This document shows positions 1 to 9,207 of a DNA stretch of 64,000 bases, one piece after another. Origin of the DNA: Thermoproteota archaeon (GTDB lineage Archaea > Thermoproteota > Methanomethylicia > Culexarchaeales > B10-G16); contig QMRB01000003.1 in assembly GCA_003649185.1 (NCBI GenBank), positions 1 through 64,000 on the forward strand, in the 5' to 3' direction. Numbering within the stretch: position 1 is the stretch's first letter; the number at the start of each line of letters is the position of its first letter. The position numbers and the translations under genes are program-made. The notes below the pieces were generated by a model. That model saw only the letters and a list, made by a program, of their open reading frames with translations, made no database searches and was not told the DNA's origin.

Positions 1-693
1 AGGTTTTCTAGTTAGTTTTGCACCGTTCTCATCTGCTTTATATTCTCTCTCCCTTGAAACTGCAGCCTGTATTATGAAGGCAGCTATCGGTGCAAATATT
101 ATTGCCAATATTGCAGATATTATTGATCCTTCATCTCTCCTTCTATCCCCTGCACCGAAATATAATCCCCACCTTCCCATATATGCTATATAACTTATTG
201 CCCCTGCAAGTGTTGCCGCCATTGTCGAGATCAGAATGTCCCTGTCAATTATATGTGAGATTTCATGTCCTATGACGGCTTCCACTTCATCTTCATCCAG
301 TATTGTTAAAAGCCCTTTAGTTACCGCTACAACACTTTTGCCTGGACCTCTACCTGTTGCAAATGCGTTTGGAGCAGATGTCTCTATGACTGCCACTTTG
401 GGTTTCGGTATTTTGGCGCTTATAGCTACCCTCTCAACTATTCTATGCAGTGTTGGATATTCATTTTCACTTACAATTTTTGCGCCTGTCATGGCTAGAA
501 CGATTCTATCAGAATATAAGTATGCTATGAAATTTGTGAAAATGGCCATTATAAGGGATGCTTCTAGAGCTCCAATAGGATTTCCGAAGTACCATCCAAC
601 AGCATATCCTGTAAGTAGAAATAGAAGTGTAAGGGTGGTGAAGAGGAAAGCTAACCTCAGCAATTTAGTCCCCCTGAAAATGAGATGAAGCAT
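1..693 (-). CDS. htpX: HtpX-like M48 zinc metalloprotease, C-terminus beyond the window
   Basis: Membrane-bound zinc protease of the M48 family, which degrades misfolded membrane proteins. The minus-strand translation begins with one or two hydrophobic segments, followed by the PNAFATGRGPG region, the zinc motif HEISH and, after two more hydrophobic stretches, SREREYKADENGA, which carries the third zinc ligand. About 230 residues are present and the C-terminal part runs off the left edge. I chose the ATG at 693. A TTG at 663 preceded by a GGGGG stretch is an equally plausible start and would give an N-terminus more like other archaeal HtpX proteins. Family assignment is firm; substrate is unknown. 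Confidence 0.88.
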   Translation of the reverse strand, partial: MLHLIFRGTKLLRLAFLFTTLTLLFLLTGYAVGWYFGNPIGALEASLIMAIFTNFIAYLYSDRIVLAMTGAKIVSENEYPTLHRIVERVAISAKIPKPKVAVIETSAPNAFATGRGPGKSVVAVTKGLLTILDEDEVEAVIGHEISHIIDRDILISTMAATLAGAISYIAYMGRWGLYFGAGDRRRDEGSIISAILAIIFAPIAAFIIQAAVSREREYKADENGAKLTRKP

Positions 694-711
694 ACACTTA
701 AAAAGTTAATG

Positions 712-2504
<1,793 letters not shown>

Positions 2505-2565
2505 GGAAGACACCTGTAAATTATTAGGGTGTAATTGGATTTAAGAGTATTTATAGAGATAAATA

Positions 2566-4365
2566 TTATTTTTCCTTGCCAACGGAATGATAATAGTATT
2601 CTCCAATGGATTTCTGATATCTGTCAAGCCAAGAATCTGCTTTGTTGACTCTGGGTCTACCGGACTGGGGATCTCTTCTAAAAGTGACTCCGACATCTTT
2701 TAGAAAGATGTTCATTCCCCTCTTTAGACTCATAGGCTTTTTTGCTAATCCTTCAACTCCAGGCTCACCTATAAACACCATTAAACTATTGGCCAGGAGG
2801 CTTTGAACTATAAGGTCATGTTCCACTACGAAGGCAGCTGCCCCTTTACTTTCCACCAATCTTCTAACAATCTTTGCCATTGAAAGTCTCTGTTCAACAT
2901 CTAGATAAGCGCTGGGCTCGTCGAGAAGGTAAATGTCAGCGTCCATGGATAAGCATGCAGCTATAGCAACTCTCTGCAATTCCCCTCCACTCAACTCTGC
3001 TACATCTCTATCCAATATTCCAGCTATATCTAATCTGCCTAGAATTTCAGTTTTAAACCAAGATGTACCATATTTGTCTCCAGCAGTCTTTCTGAGAAGA
3101 CTCTCCACAGAGCCCTTATAGTTCGGGGAGAGATATTGAGGTTTATAGCTTATTTTTAGGTTTAGGGGATTCGAGAAACCTTCATCAGGTTTAAGGATTC
3201 CTCCAATCAACTTTACAAATGTGGTTTTTCCTATTCCATTTGGACCTAAAATGCCCACTACTTCGCCTGTATGAATTTCGCCGGGTTCAACGTGGAGGTG
3301 GAAGCTTCCAAGAGACTTCTCCATTTTCCCCCAGCTTAAAATGACATTTTCAGCTTTCCATTCAGATTCGGCTGGAGATATTTCGAATTTTACTGGTTCA
3401 CGTCTAAATAGGATATTGCCGCTTGGAATGTAACCGTCAAGATAAATGTTGATTCCAACTCTAACTCCATAGACATTGGAAACTATACCGTAGACTCCCG
3501 GTTTGCCGTAAAATATGCAAACTTGATCTGATATATAATCGAGAACAGCTAAATCATGTTCAACGACAATTACATATTTGTTTTCGCCAGCAAGATTTCT
3601 TATAACTTTTGCAACATTCATTCTTTGATATACATCGAGATAACTTGACGGCTCATCGAAGAGATATACATCTGCATCTCTACATGCAACTGCAGCTATA
3701 GCAACTCTCTGCAATTCCCCTCCACTTAAAACGCTAATCTCCCTATTCCAGATTGAAGATAGCTCCAATTCATCCTTTAAATCCTTTAGAATACCCTTCT
3801 CATCGATTCTACTTAAAAGTTCACCTACAGATCCTTTGACAACTCTTACAATTTTATCCACATATTGAGGTTTATGGAAAACTTTCAACTCTCCTTTTGA
3901 AAGCTTCTCGAAATATGTTTGAAGACTTGAACCTCGATAATACTTTATGATCTCGCTCCAATCTGGAGGAGAATCAAACCTGCCTAGATTCGGTTTAAGC
4001 TCTCCGGATAGAATTTTCAAAGCAGTGGTTTTGCCCACAGCATTTGGACCTATAAGTCCAAGGATAACTCCCGGCTTGGGGAATGGGAGACGATAAAGCT
4101 TGAAAGAATTAACTCCATATCGATGGGAACATTCCTCCTCCAACTCGTCGGGCAAGTTAACTATTTTAATAGCTTTAAATGGACATTTCCTAACACATAT
4201 TCCGCAACCGGAGCAGAGTGATTCTGCAATGATAGGTTTACCTGTTTCTTCATCGAATGTTATGGTTTGGTCTCCTATTCTAACTCTAGGGCAGAAGCGA
4301 TAACACTCCCTGCTGCAATCTTTAGGTTTACATCGATCAGCATCCACTATTGCTATTCTAACCAT
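2566..4365 (-). CDS. rli1: ABCE1/Rli1 ribosome-recycling ATPase
   Basis: Splits ribosomes into subunits after termination. The 599-residue protein has the full ABCE1 layout: an N-terminal double [4Fe-4S] domain (cysteines in CKPKDCSRECYRFC and CSGCGICVRKCPFKAI), nucleotide-binding domain 1 (Walker A GPNAVGKTT near residue 107, signature LSGGELQRVAIA) and domain 2 (Walker A GPNGIGKTT, again LSGGELQRVAIA, then LLDEPSAYLD). The ATG at 4365 gives the conserved MVRIAIVDADRC start; a GTG three codons earlier is possible. Upstream on the same strand lies the TFS-like gene, 141-150 nt away, a gap that also contains a possible plus-strand sRNA. Confidence 0.97.
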   Translation of the reverse strand: MVRIAIVDADRCKPKDCSRECYRFCPRVRIGDQTITFDEETGKPIIAESLCSGCGICVRKCPFKAIKIVNLPDELEEECSHRYGVNSFKLYRLPFPKPGVILGLIGPNAVGKTTALKILSGELKPNLGRFDSPPDWSEIIKYYRGSSLQTYFEKLSKGELKVFHKPQYVDKIVRVVKGSVGELLSRIDEKGILKDLKDELELSSIWNREISVLSGGELQRVAIAAVACRDADVYLFDEPSSYLDVYQRMNVAKVIRNLAGENKYVIVVEHDLAVLDYISDQVCIFYGKPGVYGIVSNVYGVRVGINIYLDGYIPSGNILFRREPVKFEISPAESEWKAENVILSWGKMEKSLGSFHLHVEPGEIHTGEVVGILGPNGIGKTTFVKLIGGILKPDEGFSNPLNLKISYKPQYLSPNYKGSVESLLRKTAGDKYGTSWFKTEILGRLDIAGILDRDVAELSGGELQRVAIAACLSMDADIYLLDEPSAYLDVEQRLSMAKIVRRLVESKGAAAFVVEHDLIVQSLLANSLMVFIGEPGVEGLAKKPMSLKRGMNIFLKDVGVTFRRDPQSGRPRVNKADSWLDRYQKSIGEYYYHSVGKEK

Positions 4366-4435
4366 TACTCCCACATTCCCAGCACAGATAGGAAAATAGA
4401 TTTAATTAACTTTAAGTGTTATCAATATTTGGGAG

Positions 4436-4494
4436 ATGATGTAAAGGCGACGGCTAGATAATTGATGTCTGATGCTGTGGATTCTGATCCCTGA
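4436..4494 (+). ncRNA. Possible C/D box sRNA
   Basis: The 141-nt gap between the ABCE1 start and the TFS-like stop holds a plus-strand string resembling an archaeal C/D box guide RNA. It has a C-like box ATGATGT (4436-4442), a C'-like TTGATGT (4462-4468), and CTGA D-like boxes at 4484-4487 and 4491-4494. The D' box is poor (CTAGA near 4454) and there is no convincing terminal stem. The spacing of roughly 50-60 nt is right. I regard it as a candidate only; its guide regions would need matching to rRNA or tRNA. Confidence 0.3.
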
Positions 4495-4515
4495 AGACCA
4501 GAAAGAAGGTGAAAT

Positions 4516-4803
4516 TTAAGCTTTAGGTTCACCTTCACTTTCACTTTGCTCATAGGTGTCAAGAAATAATTTGTAATAATCCTCCATCAATTCCTGCTCT
4601 TCTTTAGATTTCTTAATCCTCTTCAATTCAGCTTCACTTACAATGGTTATCTTTCTCCTTTTACTCTCACCTACAGCATATGTGACCTTATAACTGCCAC
4701 TGTGAAGAGGTTTAACGAAGCCGCATCTCTTACATACTAGAACAACTTTACCATTACGTCTTTCAGGTACAAGCATTCTTCCACATTTTTCACAGAACTC
4801 CAA
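4516..4803 (-). CDS. TFS/RPB9-like protein with only the N-terminal zinc ribbon
   Basis: A 95-residue protein whose first 30 residues form an RNA-polymerase subunit M type zinc ribbon (FCEKCGRMLVPERRNGK followed by LVCKRCGF). Canonical archaeal TFS is about 110 residues and carries a second C-terminal ribbon with the acidic DE hairpin that stimulates transcript cleavage. Here the rest is a charged, cysteine-free tail ending EQSESEGEPKA. It may therefore bind polymerase without cleavage activity, or be an unrelated zinc ribbon protein. It is the first gene of the minus-strand run leading into ABCE1 and is divergent from the ChlI-like gene. Confidence 0.75.
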   Translation of the reverse strand: MEFCEKCGRMLVPERRNGKVVLVCKRCGFVKPLHSGSYKVTYAVGESKRRKITIVSEAELKRIKKSKEEQELMEDYYKLFLDTYEQSESEGEPKA

Positions 4804-4972
4804 ATATACATTCCCCCAAATTTATCGGAAACTGTTAAGAGACAGTTATTTCAGATGTTGAGTAGTACAGGTATATTTAAATTTAACGATCATCTGGAAA
4901 TTTGATGAATCCGAACACTATAATATTAGGAAAATTTATTGGCAGATTTGCAGTATTAAATTAGGGGGAGCA

Positions 4973-6037
4973 TTGTATCCGACACAATTAACATATCCAT
5001 TCTCAGCGTTGGTTAACCAGGAGAGGATGAAGTTAGCGTTAATCCTCAACGCCATAAATCCCAGAATAGGAGGAGTATTGATTAGGGGTGCTAAGGGAAC
5101 TGGTAAGAGCACAGCAGTAAGAGCACTCGCAGAACTTCTACCAGAAATAGAAGTGGTAAAAGGCTGCCCCTTCAACTGTAATCCCCATGACCCCACCAAT
5201 ATGTGTGAAATCTGCAGGGAGAAATATGAGAGAGGGGAAAAGTTTGAGATTGAGAAGAGGAAGATGAGAATAATATCTTTACCTATAGGGGCAACGGAGG
5301 ATAGGGTGATTGGAACCCTAGATATAACGAGGGCTATAAAGGAGGGGATAAAAGCCTTGGAGCCAGGATTACTTGCAGAAGCAAACCAGAACATACTGTA
5401 TATAGATGAGATAAATCTGCTTCCAGACCACATAGTGGACGACATATTGGATGCAGCTGCATCCGGATGGAACATAGTGGAAAGGGAGGGAATCTCAGTG
5501 TCGCATCCATCCAGATTCATATTGATAGGAACCATGAACCCTGAGGAGGGAGAGTTAAGGCCACAACTATTAGATAGAATGGCACTCCACGTCCAAGTGG
5601 AGAACATATATGATAAGGATATGAGGATTGAAATTATGAGAAGAAACATCGAATTTGAAGAGGATCCAATAAAATTTAGGGAAAAGTATAGGAGAGAGCA
5701 GGATGAGCTGAAAGAGAAGATATTGAATGCGAGAAGAATTCTGAAAAAAGTTAAAGTTCCATCTGAACTTCTCGAAGTGATTGCGAGGATGTGCATTATG
5801 CTCCATGTGGATGGACATCGACCTGACATTGTGATGCTTAAAACTTCGAAGGCTCTTGCAGCCTTTGAAGGCAGTTTAACCGTAAACGTCAACCATATAC
5901 TTCAATGTGCACATTTAACGTTGAGCCATAGGACGAGGAAGGGTGGATTAGAGGAACCAGCCGGACCAGAACAGATAGAGAACACATTTTATAAAGCAGT
6001 AGAGGAGGCTGGAATAGCAGTTAAAACTATAGCTTAA
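4973..6037 (+). CDS. Magnesium-chelatase ChlI/BchI-like AAA+ ATPase
   Basis: AAA+ motor resembling the I subunit of Mg/Co chelatases, which drives metal insertion into tetrapyrroles together with a D and an H subunit. Visible are Walker [11 protein letters not shown], Walker [11 protein letters not shown], the sensor region [10 protein letters not shown] and the arginine motif [10 protein letters not shown] cysteine set [17 protein letters not shown] near residues 65-81 could bind a metal or Fe-S centre. The start is TTG at 4973, five bases after GGGGGAG. No D or H subunit is nearby, so the true role could be another metal chelatase or a MoxR-like chaperone. Confidence 0.85.
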   Translation: MYPTQLTYPFSALVNQERMKLALILNAINPRIGGVLIRGAKGTGKSTAVRALAELLPEIEVVKGCPFNCNPHDPTNMCEICREKYERGEKFEIEKRKMRIISLPIGATEDRVIGTLDITRAIKEGIKALEPGLLAEANQNILYIDEINLLPDHIVDDILDAAASGWNIVEREGISVSHPSRFILIGTMNPEEGELRPQLLDRMALHVQVENIYDKDMRIEIMRRNIEFEEDPIKFREKYRREQDELKEKILNARRILKKVKVPSELLEVIARMCIMLHVDGHRPDIVMLKTSKALAAFEGSLTVNVNHILQCAHLTLSHRTRKGGLEEPAGPEQIENTFYKAVEEAGIAVKTIA

Positions 6038-6748
6038 GCTCCTCAGCCGTTAATTCAACACTTCTACGAGGCTCAATTCTCTCTATAATTCCATCTCTTA
6101 TCCACGCTATTCTATCGCTAACACCCAACATTTTAAGATCATGGGTTGCACAGATAACTGTAACACCCTTCTCAACACATAGATTTCTAATAAGATTTAC
6201 AATTTTAAGGCCAGTATCCAGATCTAGATTGGCTGTAGGTTCATCTGCAAGTAGAATGGAGGGATCATTAGCCAATGCTCTTGCTATGGCAACCCTCTGT
6301 TGCTGTCCTCCTGAAAGCTCTTCAGGTCTATGATGAATTCTATCAGCTAAACCGACATTTTCAAGCAGTTTTTTAGCGCGTTCAATTCTACTCGCCCTTG
6401 GAACACCTGCAAATATCATTGGAAGCATAACATTATCTAGAGCGGTTAAGGCAGGTATTAGATTGAAGGTTTGAAAGACATATCCAACCTCATAGCATCG
6501 AAACTTTGCAAGTTCAATGGAACTCATCTCGGCGAGATCTAAACCCTTAACCAGAATTCTACCCTTAGTAGGTTTATCCAATCCGCCGATCATGTTGAAG
6601 AGAGTGGTTTTCCCCGAGCCAGATGGACCCATATGGAGAGATATTCTCCCTCATTAACCTTTAGATTGATGCCTCTAAGAGCCTTAACAACCCAGTTCTT
6701 CATATAATAGTATTTGTGTAGATCGAAGGTTTCAATTATCGTTGACAT
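6027..6748 (-). pseudogene. ABC transporter ATPase (LolD/MacB type) split by a one-base deletion
   Basis: The downstream part (6027-6632) encodes a complete ATPase core: Walker A GPSGSGKTT, Q-loop YVFQTFNLIP, signature LSGGQQQRVAIARAL, Walker B ILLADEPTANLD and the H-loop THD. The upstream part, reading from an ATG at 6748, encodes the matching N-terminus (MSTIIETFDLHKYYY ... VKALRGINLKVNEGEYLSI) in another frame. The frames meet at TCCATATGGGT near 6630; adding one base restores SIMGPSGSGK. It is either a decayed gene or a sequencing indel. No permease is adjacent, which makes loss of function plausible. The last bases overlap the 3' end of the convergent ChlI-like gene. Confidence 0.82.
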
Positions 6749-6819
6749 TTGAATCTCCAACTAAATATTTGAATATTAAGATTTAAGTGTGTTGAGTCGA
6801 ATAAAATCTATAGATTGGA

Positions 6820-7371
6820 GTGGTGAAAGTGAGATTTAACCTTCTAGTCTCCACTCAAAGGGGAAGGGAGAACGACTGCATCTCGGAATTATGGTATTTA
6901 CTGAGAGAGATTGGAGATGAAAACGCCGTTTACAGAAAGACAGGTATACCTGGACTTGTAATAGCGAAGACTAAGCTAAACCCTTTTGAAGCTGTTAGAA
7001 GGCTTATGGAGATAGCTGAAGAAAGACCTTGGGAGTTCAGATACGTTCTAAAGGTGACACCGATAGAGGTTACAACAGAAACGGATATAGAAAAAATAAA
7101 GGAAGCTGTGAAACCGTTAATTCAAAAGATATGTGAGGATGAAACGTTTAGAATAACTGTGAATAAGAGGGCGTCAACTCTTAGAAGCAGAGACATAATA
7201 AGGGAGGTAGCGTCACTTATAGATCGAAAAGTGGATTTAAATAATCCTGACAAAATAGTTCAGATCGAGGTTCTCGGCAAATATACTGGAATATCAATTC
7301 TTAAGCGAGATGACATTTTATCCATAGCTAAAGTTAGGGAAGAATTCCTAAATAGGATGAGGAGAACTTAG
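6820..7371 (+). CDS. THUMP-domain protein, Tan1-like
   Basis: A 183-residue protein resembling the archaeal homologues of yeast Tan1, an RNA-binding partner in N4-acetylcytidine formation in tRNA. The N-terminal half (FNLLVSTQRGRENDCISELWYLL) and the C-terminal THUMP core (FRITVNKRASTLRSRDIIREVA, ending VEVLGKYTGISILK-like) are visible. There is no catalytic domain. Several GTG codons cluster at the start (6820, 6823, 6829) behind TTGGAG; the first is taken here. A second Tan1-like protein is encoded at 44874-45416. Function is inferred from family only. Confidence 0.78.
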   Translation: MVKVRFNLLVSTQRGRENDCISELWYLLREIGDENAVYRKTGIPGLVIAKTKLNPFEAVRRLMEIAEERPWEFRYVLKVTPIEVTTETDIEKIKEAVKPLIQKICEDETFRITVNKRASTLRSRDIIREVASLIDRKVDLNNPDKIVQIEVLGKYTGISILKRDDILSIAKVREEFLNRMRRT

Positions 7372-7373
7372 AA

Positions 7374-7982
7374 TTAATGCTTCTCCACATCTAGGAGGGA
7401 GCCACGCTCAATCACTATAAGTTCTAATGCATCTCTAAATGGAAGATTCCCTCTAACCGTTGATTCCAACTCTAAGCTGCTAATATTGTAAAGTTTCATT
7501 AAATGGTTGGTGTTCTCACCGAAAGAGGAAAAAATCTTTCCATTCAATTCAGCTTCAAACTTTTCCAGAAAAATTTTTAAGCATTTTCTAAGGGAGTTTA
7601 AATCTTTGCTGAAGATAATTAAAATTATATTGCTGAAATGTTCCTTTACTCCAACGATCTTTAATGCATCCTTTATCTGCCTACATCCTGAAAGATATAG
7701 AAGAACCTCGATCTCCACTCTCCTAGAAATATTTCTACCATTCTTGAAAGATCTTAATGCCTTATAGACGGATATAGCTATATGCCTCCAAGAAACTATA
7801 GATGAAGGATCTGCAACTTGGAGAGCTGAATGATAGTTTGAGCATATTGATGAGAGAAATTTAAACAGGTATTTTTTCGAGATTTGAGATTTAAAGTCAA
7901 CTGGAAAAATGCCTGAAAACTTGTATAGAAAATTCTCTTGTTGAAAATCCAGTAGGATGCCGCTGTCAAATTCAATTCTCAC
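7374..7982 (-). CDS. cgi121: KEOPS subunit Cgi121
   Basis: Small subunit of the KEOPS complex, which makes the universal tRNA modification t6A; Cgi121 binds the tRNA 3' end and Bud32. The region from about residue 85 (ISRRVEIEVLLYLSGCRQI, then DALKIVGVKEHFSNIILIIF) matches the family's core with its SG.RQI motif. At 202 residues it is longer than many archaeal Cgi121 proteins because of an N-terminal segment of about 50 residues that I do not recognise. The GTG start overlaps the stop of the phosphoribosyltransferase gene by 11 nt, so translation is probably coupled. Confidence 0.75.
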   Translation of the reverse strand: MRIEFDSGILLDFQQENFLYKFSGIFPVDFKSQISKKYLFKFLSSICSNYHSALQVADPSSIVSWRHIAISVYKALRSFKNGRNISRRVEIEVLLYLSGCRQIKDALKIVGVKEHFSNIILIIFSKDLNSLRKCLKIFLEKFEAELNGKIFSSFGENTNHLMKLYNISSLELESTVRGNLPFRDALELIVIERGSLLDVEKH

Positions 7983-8583
7983 CGTTCAATTCCTCCAGAC
8001 TTCTCCAAGCTATTGGGAGAAGTTTATCTACAAAGATCCTTTGCATACCAATGTTTAAAAGTCTAATTTTAACGTCATTGAAAGATAAACCCTCCTTAAA
8101 CCATTTATTTGCAAGACTCTTCAAAGTTTCGAAGGGTTCCCATGGATATATGACCCACTCATCGGTTACATCGACGAAATAGTCGGGTATGAAGGTTGAC
8201 CATGGCTTAACATGGATTGTGGCAACTCTAATCTCCTCAGCACCCTTCTCCAATAAATGTGCCACTGCAGCTTTAAGGCTGCTTCCAGTGTCAGCTACAT
8301 CATCTGCAGCTAGAACTTTCTTTCCCCGCACATCCATTGAAACGGGCTGAGTAATGATAGGTGAACGGCGATGAGAAGCAACATCTTTATAAAATTCGAT
8401 TCTTAAACTTGCAATATCCCCTATATCGAGGAGGTCTGAAAGCAGTCTGGCTACAATCCAGCCTCCTCTAGCTATACCTACAATAACATCCGGCTTAAAT
8501 CCGCTACTTCTAATCATTAAAGATAAATCTAAAAGTTTAATGTGAATTTCATCCCATCTGGGAACCGTAAACTTTAAAGACAT
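7972..8583 (-). CDS. Purine-type phosphoribosyltransferase
   Basis: Type I phosphoribosyltransferase, probably transferring phosphoribosyl from PRPP to hypoxanthine, guanine or xanthine. The PRPP loop is clear (VLAADDVADTGSSL near residue 100), as is the N-terminal PDVIVGIARGGW region that binds pyrophosphate. The C-terminus WVIYPWE is typical of archaeal xanthine-guanine-like enzymes. It sits between iorB and cgi121 in the minus-strand operon with short gaps or overlaps. The exact base cannot be deduced from the sequence. Confidence 0.88.
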   Translation of the reverse strand: MSLKFTVPRWDEIHIKLLDLSLMIRSSGFKPDVIVGIARGGWIVARLLSDLLDIGDIASLRIEFYKDVASHRRSPIITQPVSMDVRGKKVLAADDVADTGSSLKAAVAHLLEKGAEEIRVATIHVKPWSTFIPDYFVDVTDEWVIYPWEPFETLKSLANKWFKEGLSFNDVKIRLLNIGMQRIFVDKLLPIAWRSLEELNGEN

Positions 8584-8601
8584 ATCTATCAGCTCTACAC
8601 C

Positions 8602-9207
8602 TTAGAATGCTACATTATCATCCATTAATCTCCATCCGAGCTGAAATGCTTCAATATTCTTTTCAACATATTTGGCTGGAACGATTTCACGTAGAGCTGA
8701 GATCAATACATTTCTGTCAAATATTTTTTGAAATAATCTTCCGAAAACACCTAACATAACCGTGTTACTTGTGGGAAGACTGAGCGAGGAGGCTATGGAG
8801 AAAGCATTGAAAAAGTATGCTTTGACGGCATTCTCCTTGAAAAATCTTTTAACATGGTCTAGATCAGGTAAAGATTCTAATCCTAAAATCGTAGATAACG
8901 GTGGAATTGTATTAGAATCTACAAGGAATACTGTACGCTTGGAGGCATATTGCAATGATCTTGCAGCTTCAACATAGTCGAGTGCGATCACAGCGTCAGC
9001 CATTCCCTTTTCGAAGAGGGGTGAAAGAACATTCTTTCCGAATCTGACGAAACTATTTACGATTCCCCCTCTCTGAGACATTCCCAAAGTCTCTCCAACT
9101 CTTACTTTAAAATTGGATTTAAGGGCTGATAGGGCGATTATCCTCGACAGGGTTAGAACTCCCTGTCCGCCGACACCGCAAACCAGCAGATTGAACTCTT
9201 CAACCAT
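8602..9207 (-). CDS. iorB: Indolepyruvate ferredoxin oxidoreductase beta subunit
   Basis: Beta subunit of the enzyme that oxidatively decarboxylates aryl-pyruvates (from Trp, Phe, Tyr transamination) to aryl-acetyl-CoA with reduction of ferredoxin. The protein is a gamma-type domain of 201 residues starting FNLLVCGVGGQGVLTLSRI and containing GETLGMSQRGGIVNSFVRFG, both characteristic. It overlaps the end of iorA by 8 nt, so the two subunits are translationally coupled. Confidence 0.94.
   Translation of the reverse strand: MVEEFNLLVCGVGGQGVLTLSRIIALSALKSNFKVRVGETLGMSQRGGIVNSFVRFGKNVLSPLFEKGMADAVIALDYVEAARSLQYASKRTVFLVDSNTIPPLSTILGLESLPDLDHVKRFFKENAVKAYFFNAFSIASSLSLPTSNTVMLGVFGRLFQKIFDRNVLISALREIVPAKYVEKNIEAFQLGWRLMDDNVAF

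Noticed and set aside
236-688. Plus-strand open frame of 150 codons at the left edge
   Set aside because: It is antisense to a clear HtpX coding sequence with HEISH and carries no recognisable domain.
4936-5892. Minus-strand open frame of 318 codons
   Set aside because: Serine/leucine-rich antisense of the ChlI-like gene, whose plus-strand frame has all AAA+ motifs.
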